A stretch of DNA of 64,000 nucleotides, from NCBI GenBank assembly GCA_963575745.1, contig CAUYUJ010016154.1, forward strand, positions 176,530 to 240,529, given 5' to 3'. This document shows, in pieces, positions 20,659 to 31,539 of this stretch. The notes beneath the pieces were generated by a model that did no database searches, was not told where the DNA came from, and saw only the letters and a list, made by a program, of their open reading frames with translations. Numbering within the stretch: the first letter of the stretch is position 1; every line of letters begins with the position of its first letter. The translations under genes and the position numbers were made by a program. The DNA is from Prorocentrum cordatum (taxonomy: Eukaryota > Sar > Dinophyceae > Prorocentrales > Prorocentraceae).

Positions 20659-21549
20659 ATTTATATACATATATATACACACATCGACATATACATATAC
20701 GTGTGCATATACATATACATCTCCATCTGCATCTACATCTACATCTACATCTACATCTACATCTACATATACATATACATATACATCTACATATGACATG
20801 CATGTAAATATAGATGTACATATTCATTTACATCTACATCTACATCTACATATACATATACGTATACATATACAAATACATATACATGTCCATGTGTAAA
20901 TACATATACGCATGCAGATACATCTACGTATACATATACGTATACGTACACATATACATAAACATAACCATATGCACATACGCATACCTAAACCTATACA
21001 TGTACATACACATATACATATACTTATGCATACGCATATGCATGCATCTATATTTGAAAATAAAATCATACCTATACAACTGCATATGCCTATATACATA
21101 TGCACCTATACACAACATTTTGCACATATATATACATATATGTATACATTTACCTGTTCACGTGCATTACATGTACAGGTGCATGTGTATAAACATATAC
21201 CTACACACATACATTTACATCAGCATGTGCATATACATATACTTGTGCATATACATGTACATATACATGTACATGTACATGTACATATACAGTTTCACAC
21301 ATATATATGTATACAAACATACATAACAATATGCATACGCAAATACATATACATGTACATACGCATATATGTATACATTTGAAAACATATACATATACAT
21401 ATACATACAAGTGCACATATACACATACATATACATATGCATATACATATACATATCCATCCCCATCCGTATCCATCCATCCATCCATCCATCCGTTCAT
21501 CCACCCATCCATCCATACATACATACAGACATGCATGCATAAATACATA
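20561..21549. repeat. CT, CATCTA, CATATA and CCAT microsatellites
   Basis: CT run (about 20610-20655), CATCTA and CATATA runs, many decayed CATA-type units and a CCAT run (about 21466-21515). Confidence 0.95.
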
Positions 21550-22110
21550 CATTGGAAGCCCCTTGGGGTCTGCTTGGGGGCCTCTTGGGGACAAGCTCGG
21601 TGCGAAGACGAAAAACACGAATGCGGTTGACATGTACGTTTTACGAAAAGAACGGGGCCAATTTTGCCTCTCGGGGCCCTCTGGGAGGTCAAATTGCACG
21701 GGTTATGAGGCGTCTTGGAGGCCTCGTGTTGGCTGCTTGGGGCCTCGTGGGGGTCTCGGGCGCCCTCTTGGGGCGTGGGGCTGGCAATTCCAGTTGGATT
21801 GCCCTATCTTGTGCTCCTCTAGGAGCCCTCTGGGAAGCTGTTGGGGCCGTTTTGGGTGCCTCTGGGACCGGCCTGGGACCCTCTTGGGCCGTCTTGGCGC
21901 CCTCTGGGGGGCCTCTTGGGCCGTGTAGGGGCAATCTTAGGGACCCCTGAGGTCGTCAAGGATGGCGCGAAGACGAAAATCACGAGTACGGTAAACATAT
22001 ACGTTTTACGGAAGGAATGGATATATTTTTGCTTCTCGGGGCCCTCGTGGGGCAAATTGCACGGGTTACGAGGCGTCTTCGAAGCCTCTGGGGCCGATGG
22101 ACACGTCCCG
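21550..22110. repeat. TTGGG array, block 6, with two gamma cores
   Basis: Two copies of a core with TACGTTTTACG, at about 21600-21710 and 21968-22075. Each continues with CAAATTGCACGGGTTA and then AGGCGTCTT. Confidence 0.8.
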
Positions 22111-22413
22111 TGATCCGATCCGTCAAAGCCGTCTTCAGGGTGGTGGGCGGCTGGCTGGGGCCGCCGTGACGCTCATCGAACCGCCCTCCGATGCGATTTT
22201 GGGCCCGATCAAGGTCTGGCCGGGCCCCCGGGCCACACATTTGTGGTAGAGGTCGTGGCCCCTGGGCCCCCGGGCCCCCTGGCCTGGTTGCGGCCCGGTC
22301 CGGTCTGCAACCGGACGACCCTCCTTTCCGTCTCCGATGCGCTCTTCGTGGCCAAGGCTGGCTTTGTCTTGAAATGATTGTCCAAACGCAACCCTGGGCA
22401 TCGCAGTTTTTTG
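22111..22413. other. No gene seen
   Basis: GC-rich unique sequence with GGGCCCCCGGGCC phrases. Confidence 0.35.
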
Positions 22414-22439
22414 GTTGCATCTGGGGCTGTCTGGGAAAC
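22414..22439 (+). repeat. 26-bp direct repeat, left of composite element
   Basis: GTTGCATCTGGGGCTGTC and on to GGGAAAC, identical to 22927-22952. The two copies bracket the composite element. Confidence 0.85.
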
Positions 22440-22445
22440 GCAGTT

Positions 22446-22903
22446 CCCCAATCAGAGCTTGCTTCTGTAGGGGTCCTAGCGGATATAAAGCTGAGGTGAG
22501 GTGAACGGCCGATTTCGGTGGCCGAGGCCGGGTGCCCGGGTGCCCGGGGGTGCCCGGGTGGCCGATTTCGGTGGCCGGGCCAGGGTGCCCGGGTGCCCGG
22601 GTGCCTGGGGGTGCCCGGGTGCCCGGGGGTGCCCGGGTGCCCGGGGGTGCCCAATAGCCCAGTAGCCCTATAGCCCTATAGCCGTATAGCCCTATAGCCC
22701 TGTAGCCCTATAGCCGTATAGCCCTATAGCCCTAATAGCCTTATATCCCTATAGCCCCACAGCCCATATAGCTCTATAGCCCCATAGCCCTATAGCCCTA
22801 TGGCCCTATAGGTCACAGTCCTATAGCCCTATATATATAGCCCGATAGCCCTACAGCCCGACAGCCGTATAGCCCTATAGCCCTAACAAAAATCTGATTG
22901 GGG
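22446..22903. mobile_element. Small composite element with inverted ends, copy 2
   Basis: 458 bp. Ends are an 11-bp perfect inverted pair, CCCCAATCAGA / TCTGATTGGGG. Inside: AGCTTGCTTCTGTAGGGGTC, a GGGTGCCCGG minisatellite (about 22527-22652) and a TAGCCCTATAGCC array (about 22655-22885), the same order as copy 1 at 3177. No ORF of note. Confidence 0.65.
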
Positions 22904-22919
22904 TTTTTCTCCGGTATCA

Positions 22920-24540
22920 TTTTTTTGTTGCATCTGGGGCTGTCTGGGAAACCTTTTGGGCGTCTCGGGAGGCGTCGGGGGGGGGGTCTTGCGAGTTACG
23001 TGGGGGTTCCTGTTGGGCTTCTGGGAGCCCAAGGCTGGAAATGTTCGTTCGGCCCCCTCCTGGACCGCTGGGCTCTTGTGTGCCTCTTTCCGGCCTCCTG
23101 GATGCTGCTTGAGGTCGCTTGGGGGCCTCTTGGAGACCTCTTGGGCTCTCTTGGGGTCTCTTGGGGCCTCCTCGGAGCATCCTGGACTCCTTCTTGAAGT
23201 CGTCATGGGACCTTCTTGGCACGTCTTCGGGGGCCTCTTAGAGTTTTGAAGTCTTTTGGGTGCCGTCTTGGGGCCTCTTGGAGCCTCTTTTGGGTTTCTT
23301 GGGGGCCTCTCGGGCCTCTTGGGGGCCTCTTGGGGCCTCTTGGGGGCTTCCTGGGGGCATCTTGGGGCCTCTTGGGGGCATCTCGGGGCGGAGAGCTTGA
23401 TTTTTCAGTTCGCGTTCCCTCTCTTGGGCCCCTTTTGGGACCTTCTTGGGACCTTCTTGGGCCGTCTTGGGCGGCTCTAGGGCCATCTCGGGGCTCTCTC
23501 GGGCCATCTTGGGGTTCTTTTGGCAGCCTCTTGGGCCGTCTTGGAGCGGTTTTGGGAGCCTCTTGGGCGGTGCGCCCGAAACACGAAACAGCGAGAATGC
23601 AAAAAACATGTTCAAAAAAGCCTTCCGAGCGCTTCTTGGGGGCTTCTCGGCGCCTCCTGGAGCCACTTGGGGTCGAAAGCTTGGAATTCGATGGTGGCTT
23701 TCCTCCTCTGGGGCCCTCTCGGGCCCGTCTTTGGGACTCTCTTGGGCCGTCTTGGGCCCTTCGTGGGCCGTCCTGGAGCTTTCTGGGGCTGTATTGGGGC
23801 CCTCTGGAGCGCGTCCTGGGCCGTATTGGGGCGGTCTCGGGAGCTTCTGAAGTCGTCAAGCACGGACCGACAGCGAAAACAAGCAATATGTTGAAAATAT
23901 ACGTTTTACGAAGAGAATGGGGTTATTTTGGCCCCTTGGGGCTCTCTTTGGGGCCCTATTGGGGGTCGCTTGGGGTGTCTTGGGGGCTTCTGAAGCCACC
24001 TTGGAGGCCACGTTGGGTGTCTGGGAGCGACCTTCGGGCGTCCCGGGTCTGTTCTGGAGCCTCTTGGGGCCTCCTTGGCGCCTTCTGGCGGCCTTCTGTG
24101 AGGCCCCGGGGCTCCCCGAGGGCCCCGGGGCCCACATTTGCGGTCGTCTTGGGCCCTTCGTGGGCCGTCCTGGAGCTCTCTGGGGCTGTATTGGGGCCCT
24201 CTGGGGCGCGTCCTCGGCCGGACCGACAGCGAAAACAAGCAATATGTTAAACATTTACGTTTTACGAAGGGAATGGGGTTACTTTGGCCCCTTGGGGCTC
24301 TCTTTGGGGCCCTATTGGGGGTCGCTTGGGGTGTCTTGGGGGCTTCTGAAGCCGCCTTGGAGGCCATGTTGGGCGTCTGGGAGCGACCTTCGGGCGTCCC
24401 GGGTCTGTTCTGGAGCCTTTCGTGCCTCCTTGGTGCCTTCTGGCGGTCTTCTGTGAGGCCCCGGGGCTCCCCGAGGGCCCCGGAGCCCACATTTGTGGTA
24501 GCGGCGCCGGCCCCGGGCGCACGGACCTGGTGCGCCGTCA
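22920..24540. repeat. TTGGG array, block 7, with an internal 358-bp duplication
   Basis: The longest block. Alpha core at about 23397-23419, beta core at about 23575-23623. Two gamma cores start at 23866 and 24224 (ACCGACAGCGAAAACAAGCA); the sequence after them is repeated with few changes, so about 358 bp was duplicated in tandem. Confidence 0.85.
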
Positions 24541-24554
24541 TATGAATAAATACG

Positions 24555-24735
24555 TATGGTGTTTTACCATGCGTATACATACACGTACGTGAGATGTTAC
24601 ACCATGCATATGCATACACATACGTAGATGTGATAACATGCATATGCTTACACATACGTCAGCATTGACACACTGTATGCACATGCACGTACGTAAGATG
24701 CTGTACCATGCATGTAGATACATGTACGTATGATA
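24555..24735. repeat. Five tandem copies of a 34-36 bp unit
   Basis: Each unit runs ACCATGCATATGCATACACA then TACGT and AGAT with changes. Many CATATG, ACGTACGT and TGCATGCA-like palindromes. Confidence 0.75.
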
Positions 24736-25059
24736 TGAGGTCACAAATGTTCATAGATATACGTGTGCTGTGGTCTCAGATATACAGATATACAGCCATG
24801 CCCCCCCCTAGCTGAATATGATACCTATGTGTGAATCATACGGGGCGCGCATGGGTTAACATCACACATGCATAGGGCGGCGTGTCCCGACAGGCGGCTC
24901 CACAGCCGGACAATTGTTTCAAGGGTTTTGTTTCAAGTTGTGTTTCAAGTTTTGTTTCTGGGGCATTTCGGATTAGGTCTCTGGGCCATGGCCTGGTTTT
25001 GTTTCTGGGCCCTGGCCAAGAGTGCCCAAGAGGCCCCCCCGGAGACCCCAAGAGGTCAG
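24736..25059. other. No gene seen
   Basis: Unique sequence with a TTTCAAG/TTTTGTTTC repetitive patch near 24915-24965. Confidence 0.35.
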
Positions 25060-25495
25060 AGTTGTGAGGATGCCTCAGGCGGTAGTGGCCAGACCACCTG
25101 CTCAGGGCATCTCGCAACTCAGAGTGGCGAGGGTCTCAGGCGGAAGTGGCCTGACCACCTTGGGGCAATGTATCTCCGAGGTCAGAGCTCAGTGCATCTC
25201 GGAACCCAGAGTTGCGAGGATGTCTCAGGCGAACGTGCCCGGACCACCATGGGGCAGGGCACCTCCGAGGTCAGAGATCGCAGGATGTCTCAGGCGAGAT
25301 CGGAGTGAACACCTCACCTCAGGGCGTCTCGGAACCCAGAAATGCGAGCGTGTCTCAAGCGAAAGTGCCTGGACCACCGTGGGGCAGGGCACCTCCGCGG
25401 TCAGAGTGTCGAGGATGTCTCAGGCGAAAGTGGTCTGACCAACTCAGGTCAGAACGTCTCGGAACCCAGAATTCTGAGGATGTCTCAGGCGAACC
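25060..25495. repeat. About 65-bp tandem repeat with GAGGATGTCTCAGGCG core
   Basis: Roughly seven units. Core GAGGATGTCTCAGGCGAA alternates with GGACCACC, GGGGCAGGGCACCTCCG and TCTCGGAACCCAGA. Confidence 0.85.
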
Positions 25496-26221
25496 GGGCC
25501 TCCTCCTACGCTTCCTCCTCTTCCTCCTCCTCCTCCTCCTCCTCCTCCTCCTCCTCCTCCTCCTGCTCTTCCTCCTCCTGCTCCTCGTCCTCCTGCTCCT
25601 CCTCTTCTGCCTGGATGCTGCGCCGGTTGCGAACGCCTGCTCCTCCACGAAATTAGTCCTCATCCGCCTCCCCTTGCCCATGTCCCTCCCCGCCTCCTCG
25701 CTCTGTCTCCCCCTCCTCCTCCTCCTCCTCCTCCTCCTCCTCCTCCTCTTCCTCCTCATCCTCCTCCTCCTCGTCGTCCTACTCCCCCCCTGTCCTGTCT
25801 TCATCCTCCCACTCCTCCTCCCTCCTCCTCCTCCGCTGGCCGAGCCGGGCCGGGCCGGGCCGAGCCGAGCCGGCGGAGGAATAGTCTGATTATGGAAGGG
25901 AGGGGGAAGAGAACGAGCAGGAGGAGGAGGAGGAGGAGGAGGAGGACATGGATGAGGTGCTTTTTCGAACGGCCGAAACGGTCCTCCTGGTCCCCTCCAC
26001 CTCCTACTCCTTCTGGCTCTACCCTCGGCTCGGATTGCGCTGGACGCCTGCCCGACGTTCACTCCTCCTCCTTCTCCTCCTCCTCATCCTCCCTCCTCCT
26101 TCCCGGGTGCCCGGGGGATGCCCGGATGCCCCGGTGCCGGGGTGCCTGCAGTGCCCGGGTGCCCAGGTGCCCCGGTGCCCCCCGGGTGCCCGACAGGGGG
26201 TCTTCCGTGCGGGTCTTCCGT
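25496..26221. repeat. CTC-rich tracts and a GGGTGCCC minisatellite
   Basis: CTCCTC arrays (about 25500-25605 and 25708-25850), a GCCGGGCCGGGCCGAG patch, a GAG run, then GGTGCCCGGGTGCC units (about 26100-26200) like those in the composite elements. Confidence 0.8.
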
Positions 26222-27453
26222 GCGGCCACAGTGCTCTCGCTGTTGAAGGATGCGAATCCAAGGGCGCAGTTGTACGACCGAATGTGCTGCATGAAGTGGT
26301 CGTGGGAAGGACCCGGACGAAGGAGCTGAGCCATTTCGGCCGGAGCGGGAGGCAGTAGGGGGATGCCAGCCAGGGCTCCGTACCTGCAGCACGCGCCGAA
26401 GTCCTTTCTGCGTGCTGCCGGGCACCGCGCGCGTTCGGCGAAGAAGTGCAGAGCCCCGCACGTTGCGCAGGCTCCTTGAAAGTGGCCGGTCGGAGAGAGC
26501 GACGCTTTCGGAACGCGTTTGCTGCACCATTCGTCTGTCGACCACCAGCCGGCGCGGTGGCCGGTGCGTACGCCAAGAGAAATCCCAGGCACGGGTTCTG
26601 CGAACCAGTTCCGATGCGCTGCGCAGGCGGGCGGACAGCTGGACGAGTTCGGAAGTGCTACGCGGGTGGACTTGAGGCGACACCACGGCACGGAACATTT
26701 CGGCGAGTCACGCGCTCGGAGGTACATGCGGACGGCTGCCGCCACCTGCTTGCGGAGTGCTTGCAACGGATCACTACGTGGACGGGCGTGTGGGACACCA
26801 GAAGACCCCGACGTCAGAGGATGATGGGGCCCGGCGGCGGCGGTGGCTACCGCGGCAGGTCGGACGTGGTCGGGGCAGTATCCGGTGGCGTACATTGCTT
26901 TCGTCAACTTTCTGTCGCACAATGGGAGGGAACATGTGGGTTTAAAGCAACGTTCGCACATGCCGTTGTTGTGCGGCACTGCGCGTCGCGCGCCATGGCG
27001 GGCGGGGGCGCTGCAGCCGGCCTTTCCGGGCCCCTGGCAAGGGGGCCCCGCGAGGCAACAGTGCCTACATTCCACCACGGTGCCGAGAGGGCCCACGAGA
27101 AAAGCGCACCCAATGGCACGATTGCTACATGGCTTCCGTTTCCGAATGCGCGCGATGCAGAGGCCGTCGGACGACTTCCGTTGAGCTACACCGTTGCACC
27201 CAGACGAGCTACAAGGGCGTTCGGCTTGCTCGTAGGATCGTTTGGAGAGGGATGGTAGTGGTTGTGGTGTGGACAGCCCACACGTTCGACACAGGCCTGC
27301 TGAACCAGGGGTGGAACGGCCGTCGCACCTACGCGTCGCGCGTGGGAAACAGGACGAAATGCAAAGACAGCACAAAGTGTCCTCTGGCGACTCGACTACG
27401 TTCATACACGCGGGCGTGCGGCAGAAGTGGAGCAGGGCGGGCGGTTGGCAGAC
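26222..27453 (-). pseudogene. Truncated Helitron-like ORF, zinc-binding N-terminal part
   Basis: Open on the minus strand from the assembly gap. It holds a series of Cys/His clusters: CSSSGCNGVAQRKSSDGLC, MCERCFKPTCSLPLC then CPDH, CSVPWC then CAAHR. Then GACATCGALHFFAERARC, CCRYG, and HDHFMQHIRSYNCALGFAS. A CxxCG finger followed by R-x-YN-x3-F-x-S is what precedes the Rep/helicase part of Helitron transposases. The Rep endonuclease and helicase are absent: the frame runs into a GGGTGCCC minisatellite at about 26200. The 5' end is hidden by the gap. Helitron assignment is inference. Confidence 0.5.
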
Positions 27454-27553
27454 NNNNNNNNNNNNNNNNNNNNNNNNNNNNNNNNNNNNNNNNNNNNNNN
27501 NNNNNNNNNNNNNNNNNNNNNNNNNNNNNNNNNNNNNNNNNNNNNNNNNNNNN
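27454..27553. other. Assembly gap (100 N)
   Basis: Exactly 100 N, the customary placeholder for a gap of unknown size. Linkage across it should not be taken as contiguous sequence. Confidence 0.98.
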
Positions 27554-27842
27554 CTCCTCCTCCTCCTCCTCCTCCCCCCTCTCTCCTCCCCTCCTCCTGC
27601 ATCCGAAGAGGGCCGAGGAGGAGGAGCGACATGAGACAAGGAGGAGTGGTCAAGCCTCGCACTAATCTATGTGTTGATTGTGCTTTGAAAAAGGAAGAAT
27701 CCGCAATGTTTCAAGCATGTACTTCCCAAAGTATCCTGTGGTGTTGGGTCCTCGTTTTGAAGAGACAGCGCCCCGCGTCTCCTCTCCTCCTCCTCCGATC
27801 TGCCTCGTCACCTCCTTGCGCTTCACCCACTCAAGACAGCGC
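27554..27842. other. CTC tract then unrecognised sequence
   Basis: CTC-rich to about 27600, then unique sequence. No gene. Confidence 0.4.
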
Positions 27843-28071
27843 TTCGTGGCCCCATAGGGAGCTCCACCGAAGGCTCCAGTGGCGCAGGCCGCATGCGTCA
27901 ACGCCACCCAGGACAGCCTTTCGTGGCCCATAGGGAGCTCCACCGAAGGCTCCAGTGGCACAGGCCGCATGCGTCAACGCCACCCAGGACAACGTTTCGT
28001 GGCCCCATAGGGAGCTCCACCGAATGCTCTAGGGGCACAGGCCGCATGCGCCAACGCCACCCAAGACGGCT
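27843..28071. repeat. Three tandem copies of a 76-77 bp unit
   Basis: Copies start at 27843, 27920 and 27996 with TTCGTGGCCC; each carries AGGGAGCTCCACCGAA and GGCCGCATGCG. Confidence 0.9.
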
Positions 28072-28262
28072 CCCGACGGCGTCAGACGGGCCAGGAACGC
28101 CATACGACGGCCAAAGAAGCCCCCGAGAAGCCCCAAAAGGGCCCCAAGAGGCCCTCAACAGGCCCCAAGAGAGCCCAAGGTAGCCCCAACATGGCCTCCA
28201 AGACGGTCCCAAGATGGTCCAATCGAGCCCAAGAGTGCCTCAAGAGGCTCCGAAGAGGCATC
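28072..28262. repeat. TTGGG-family array in inverse orientation
   Basis: Units such as GCCCCAAGAG and GGTCCCAAGAT are the reverse complement of the arrays at 13740-24540. Confidence 0.7.
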
Positions 28263-29351
28263 CTCCTCCTTCTCCTTTTTCCTCCTTCTCCTCCTCCTCC
28301 TCCCCTTCCTCCTCGCGCGTTCCCCGAACCTTTCCAAACCGACTCGGGGAACACATGGTCCGATAACTTGGCCAAGCTCTAGCCCAGCTATCGGACACAT
28401 TGGCGCTTCCACAAAGGATCACAAAAGCAGGGGGCGGCGGTGATTCGCCGTAGGCGTCTTCGACAACACGTGCCTTTCCTCGTGGCCAAGACGTTGTTGG
28501 CTGTTGCGGAGCCGCCACGCAGCTCGAGAACCCCGCACATGGTCATGTCACGCCCGAATGACGTTGTACACAGGGCGGGAGCTTCACAACCATGAAGGTG
28601 GATGACTACTCCCAGTTGTGTATCACTCGGACGTCACAAATCTCGAAGATGTGGGGGATAGGTATTGACTGTAGCGCACGTTACACATGGCATTACATCA
28701 TGTGTGTTGCCCACATATGTAAGGATGTTCAGCTCAGTGATGTCTTCAACATGTTGCAAGGTCCTCGTCTTCCCAAGGGTCGATGCACATGATGGGTCCC
28801 TTTCGTAGCGCGGCGCGCCCAAAATACAATGCTCCAAATACTGCGACTCTGTACAAATCTCCTCACCGCGATCGAAGTGATTTAGGCACGGCTTCGTCAC
28901 GTGAACGCTCCTGGAAACATCGACCTGGAATGCCAACCTGTTTGGCATAGCGCGGCTGTGCTTCAACCAAGCCGTTTCGTGCGGTCCGCGTCATGAAGAA
29001 CTCTTCATCGACAGCCCAGCAGGTATGAACAACACGAATGGGTCGTGACTCCAAGATTTCGAGTGGGTCACACCTACAGAACTCATATCTATCAAAGCGC
29101 CTACAGCGATTGGTGTGCATCGGGTCCTGTCGCCTTCGCAAAATTCGAATTAAGGCCCCCCGAAGCATCGAGCCCAAGATGCGCTCATTTGTGTGACCAA
29201 GTCCCTGCGTGTTTTACCCTCCAAGGCAGAACATGGCCCCGAACACAATGTTTGGGGAGGGGGGGTCCATGGTTCCTTCCCCCTCCCCCCCGCACTCCAG
29301 GGCCCTCCCCCCTCCCCGTGCCCGCCCGAGCGCGGTGGCGGAATCGCACGG
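28263..29351. other. No gene recognised
   Basis: A CTC/TTC tract, then about 1 kb of unique, less GC-rich sequence. Short frames are present but none shows a domain. Confidence 0.35.
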
Positions 29352-29394
29352 CAGCGCAACTGGATATCCAACTGTTGGATATCCAGTTGCGCTG
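29352..29394. repeat. Perfect 43-nt palindrome
   Basis: Arms of 21 bp with a single T in the centre; left arm begins CAGCGCAACTGGATATCC. Each arm contains the self-palindromic TGGATATCCA. Confidence 0.95.
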
Positions 29395-29442
29395 AGCCAC
29401 GCATGGTGTGTCTCGGCGGCGAGCCTGGGGGGAAGTGAGAAG

Positions 29443-29600
29443 GGGCGGGCCTTCTCAGAAGGCTCGGAAGGCCTCCGGCCTTCTGCTCCGGCCTTCTGAG
29501 AAGTTTTCGAAGCCTTCCCCGAAGAGGCACAGAAAACTTCTCAAAGGCGCGAGGGCTTCTGAGAAGTCCCGCCGCCTTCTGAGAAGGTTTTGTCCTTCTC
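29443..29600. repeat. Dispersed palindromic repeat, copy 2
   Basis: Matches 1759-1850 (GGGCGGGCCTTCTCAGAAGG, AAGCCTTCCCCGAAGA). Contains several CCTTCTGAGAAGG-type palindromes. Confidence 0.8.
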
Positions 29601-30880
29601 ACTTCCCCCCCTCGCTCGCCGCCGAGTGTCGAGCACCACTGCTTTTGTATTTCAGTTCCTCTGCTCCTGAAGCAGATGGCACGGTGCTTCACGACGCGTC
29701 GAGACCAGGGCACGACCGCGTGTTGCCTCAAACCCTCAGCGGACTCTGGTCGGAAACAGTAGCAAGCAGGATGTTTACGGTAAGGGGGTATGTGCCCTTC
29801 CCCCTCCCCCAGCCCCCCCCCTCTCCCCAGCATCCCCTCCCAAACCATCCATCATCTCCGACTGCGCGGTGCGAGGGTATAAGCAAAGAGTCGAACCTTG
29901 ACGCTGGATCGACGGCTCGAAATACCTGACCAGGGGCTAGTAGGACAGAGAACCTCGAACGGCCGAATGTCAACACCAGGGCACCATCATCTGTCACAGA
30001 CTGCGCCTTCAACGTCAACCCGCAGCGGGGGGAGACCTTCGAAACAACCTCTTCTCGCAAATCAACATTGAGCATCCTCGGGCTGTTGAACGCAGAAAGA
30101 ACTATCCTTCCCCCGGCCAATAGAAATAGTTGAGCGCTCGAAATAAAACACAGACCGACGACGAGCTGCTGTGGATATCTGGGGAGGCGTCTCGGAAGGC
30201 ACGCCCATGTGGCCTCAACCACGTGCACCCTTCGATACGATTCTCTCTTCTAGCCAACTGATGTGAGAGCCCAGGACTGCGCGCATCCTTACACTGCATG
30301 ACCAACCCACTCGCTTGAACGGTGCTGGCAGCCAGCGCGATTCGTTCACGGCGTGGAAAGCTTAACGCATACTGATCTCAACTTGCCTGTCGTTGATGTA
30401 TTGCTCGAGTTCTTCTGGTTCCCTCGTCGTATCATGATGGCTTGGCAGAGCTTATTCACACTCACAGCTTAGAGTACTTTGCCTGTGACGCATCACTGCT
30501 TTGAGCGCGGACCAAACTCCACTATCCTAAAATTGGGACCACCACGTCCTTCGAATCCGCGTCCTCTTGCACAATATATCCTTGTATCATCTCCATAGCC
30601 CGTGCCCCCGCAATCGCCAGCGCCACTTATCGCAGCATTATTTACCCACTCGCGCGGCCCTTTCAAAGGCTTCCCTCCTGGCTGGCATGGTGGCCAACAA
30701 CATGGAGTCCAGGCGTTCGTCCATGCGATCGTCCGTGCCGTCCTTGTCAATGAGTGGGGCGAGGTCGGCCTGGAAAGCTGGTCTCTGAGGTGCTGGGGCG
30801 GGAACCCCGAGCAGCTGGAGGCATCCCACGACGAACGATGCCGATGCTTCACTCGTGCTGCCCCCTCACGCTTCCCCCAA
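29601..30880. other. No gene recognised
   Basis: Unique sequence with a CCCCCTCCCC patch near 29800. No domain, RNA gene or repeat. Confidence 0.35.
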
Positions 30881-31410
30881 CTAGGGAGGAGGAGGAGGAG
30901 GAGGAAGAAGAAGAAAAAGAAGGAGGAGGAGGAGGAGGAGGAGGAGGAGGATGAAGGGGTCGGAGGGAGAGAGAGGAGGAGCGATGGATGGAAGGAGGGA
31001 GGAACAAAGAAAAGGGAGGAGGATGAGGATGATGACGAGGAGGTTTAGGTCGCCAGACTCGTCGCAGCTGACATGATCAACAATTGGGATCGGAGGTGAG
31101 CGCAGGCGCCTCTCTGATAAGCCCGCACCTCCCTGCCCCCTCTTCCTTCTCCCCACCACCACGCCCGCCCCTCGGGCCATGCGATCGCAACGACGGGACT
31201 CTCGCCAAAACAATCCCCCCTCCTGACCTGAGGGGCAACGACGGGAAGGAACCACCCCAGGAGGGAAACATCGACCTGGAATCGGCGATACATCGCCGAT
31301 CGATCGGCGATGGCCCCCAGTAGCGAATCTGCACGTTCCCGGGTGAAGCAGGCTGACGGGCCCCTGTCGGCGATAAATGGGCGACCGGGGACCGGTGCGT
31401 CCCCCCCTGA
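30881..31410. other. GAG-rich tract and unrecognised sequence
   Basis: GAGGAG/GAAGAA purine run to about 31045, then GC-rich unique sequence with ATCGGCGAT repeats near 31270-31310. Confidence 0.4.
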
Positions 31411-31530
31411 GCCAACACCCCGCGGCAACCGCTGGTTTCGCCGACGGCTGGTTTCGCCGCCGGGCGAAACCAACTGCCGTCGGCGAAACCAGCTTCCGTC
31501 GGCGAAACCAGCTGCCGTCGGCGAAACTGT
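31411..31530. repeat. Inverted GCTGGTTTCGCCG units
   Basis: Two forward copies of GGCTGGTTTCGCCG are followed by four inverted CGGCGAAACCAGC-type copies, so the block can fold back on itself. Forward copies recur at 32235-32340. Confidence 0.8.
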
Positions 31531-31539
31531 TCGATCCGA

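Noticed and set aside
22655-22885. Telomere-like CCCTATAG array
   Set aside because: It is an internal minisatellite of a small element with inverted ends, seen twice; no link with a chromosome end.
25060-25495. CRISPR-like array
   Set aside because: The units are contiguous degenerate repeats without unique spacers of constant length, in a eukaryotic genome.
28592-28792. Small 66-codon protein
   Set aside because: No start context, domain or neighbour supports it; length is within chance.
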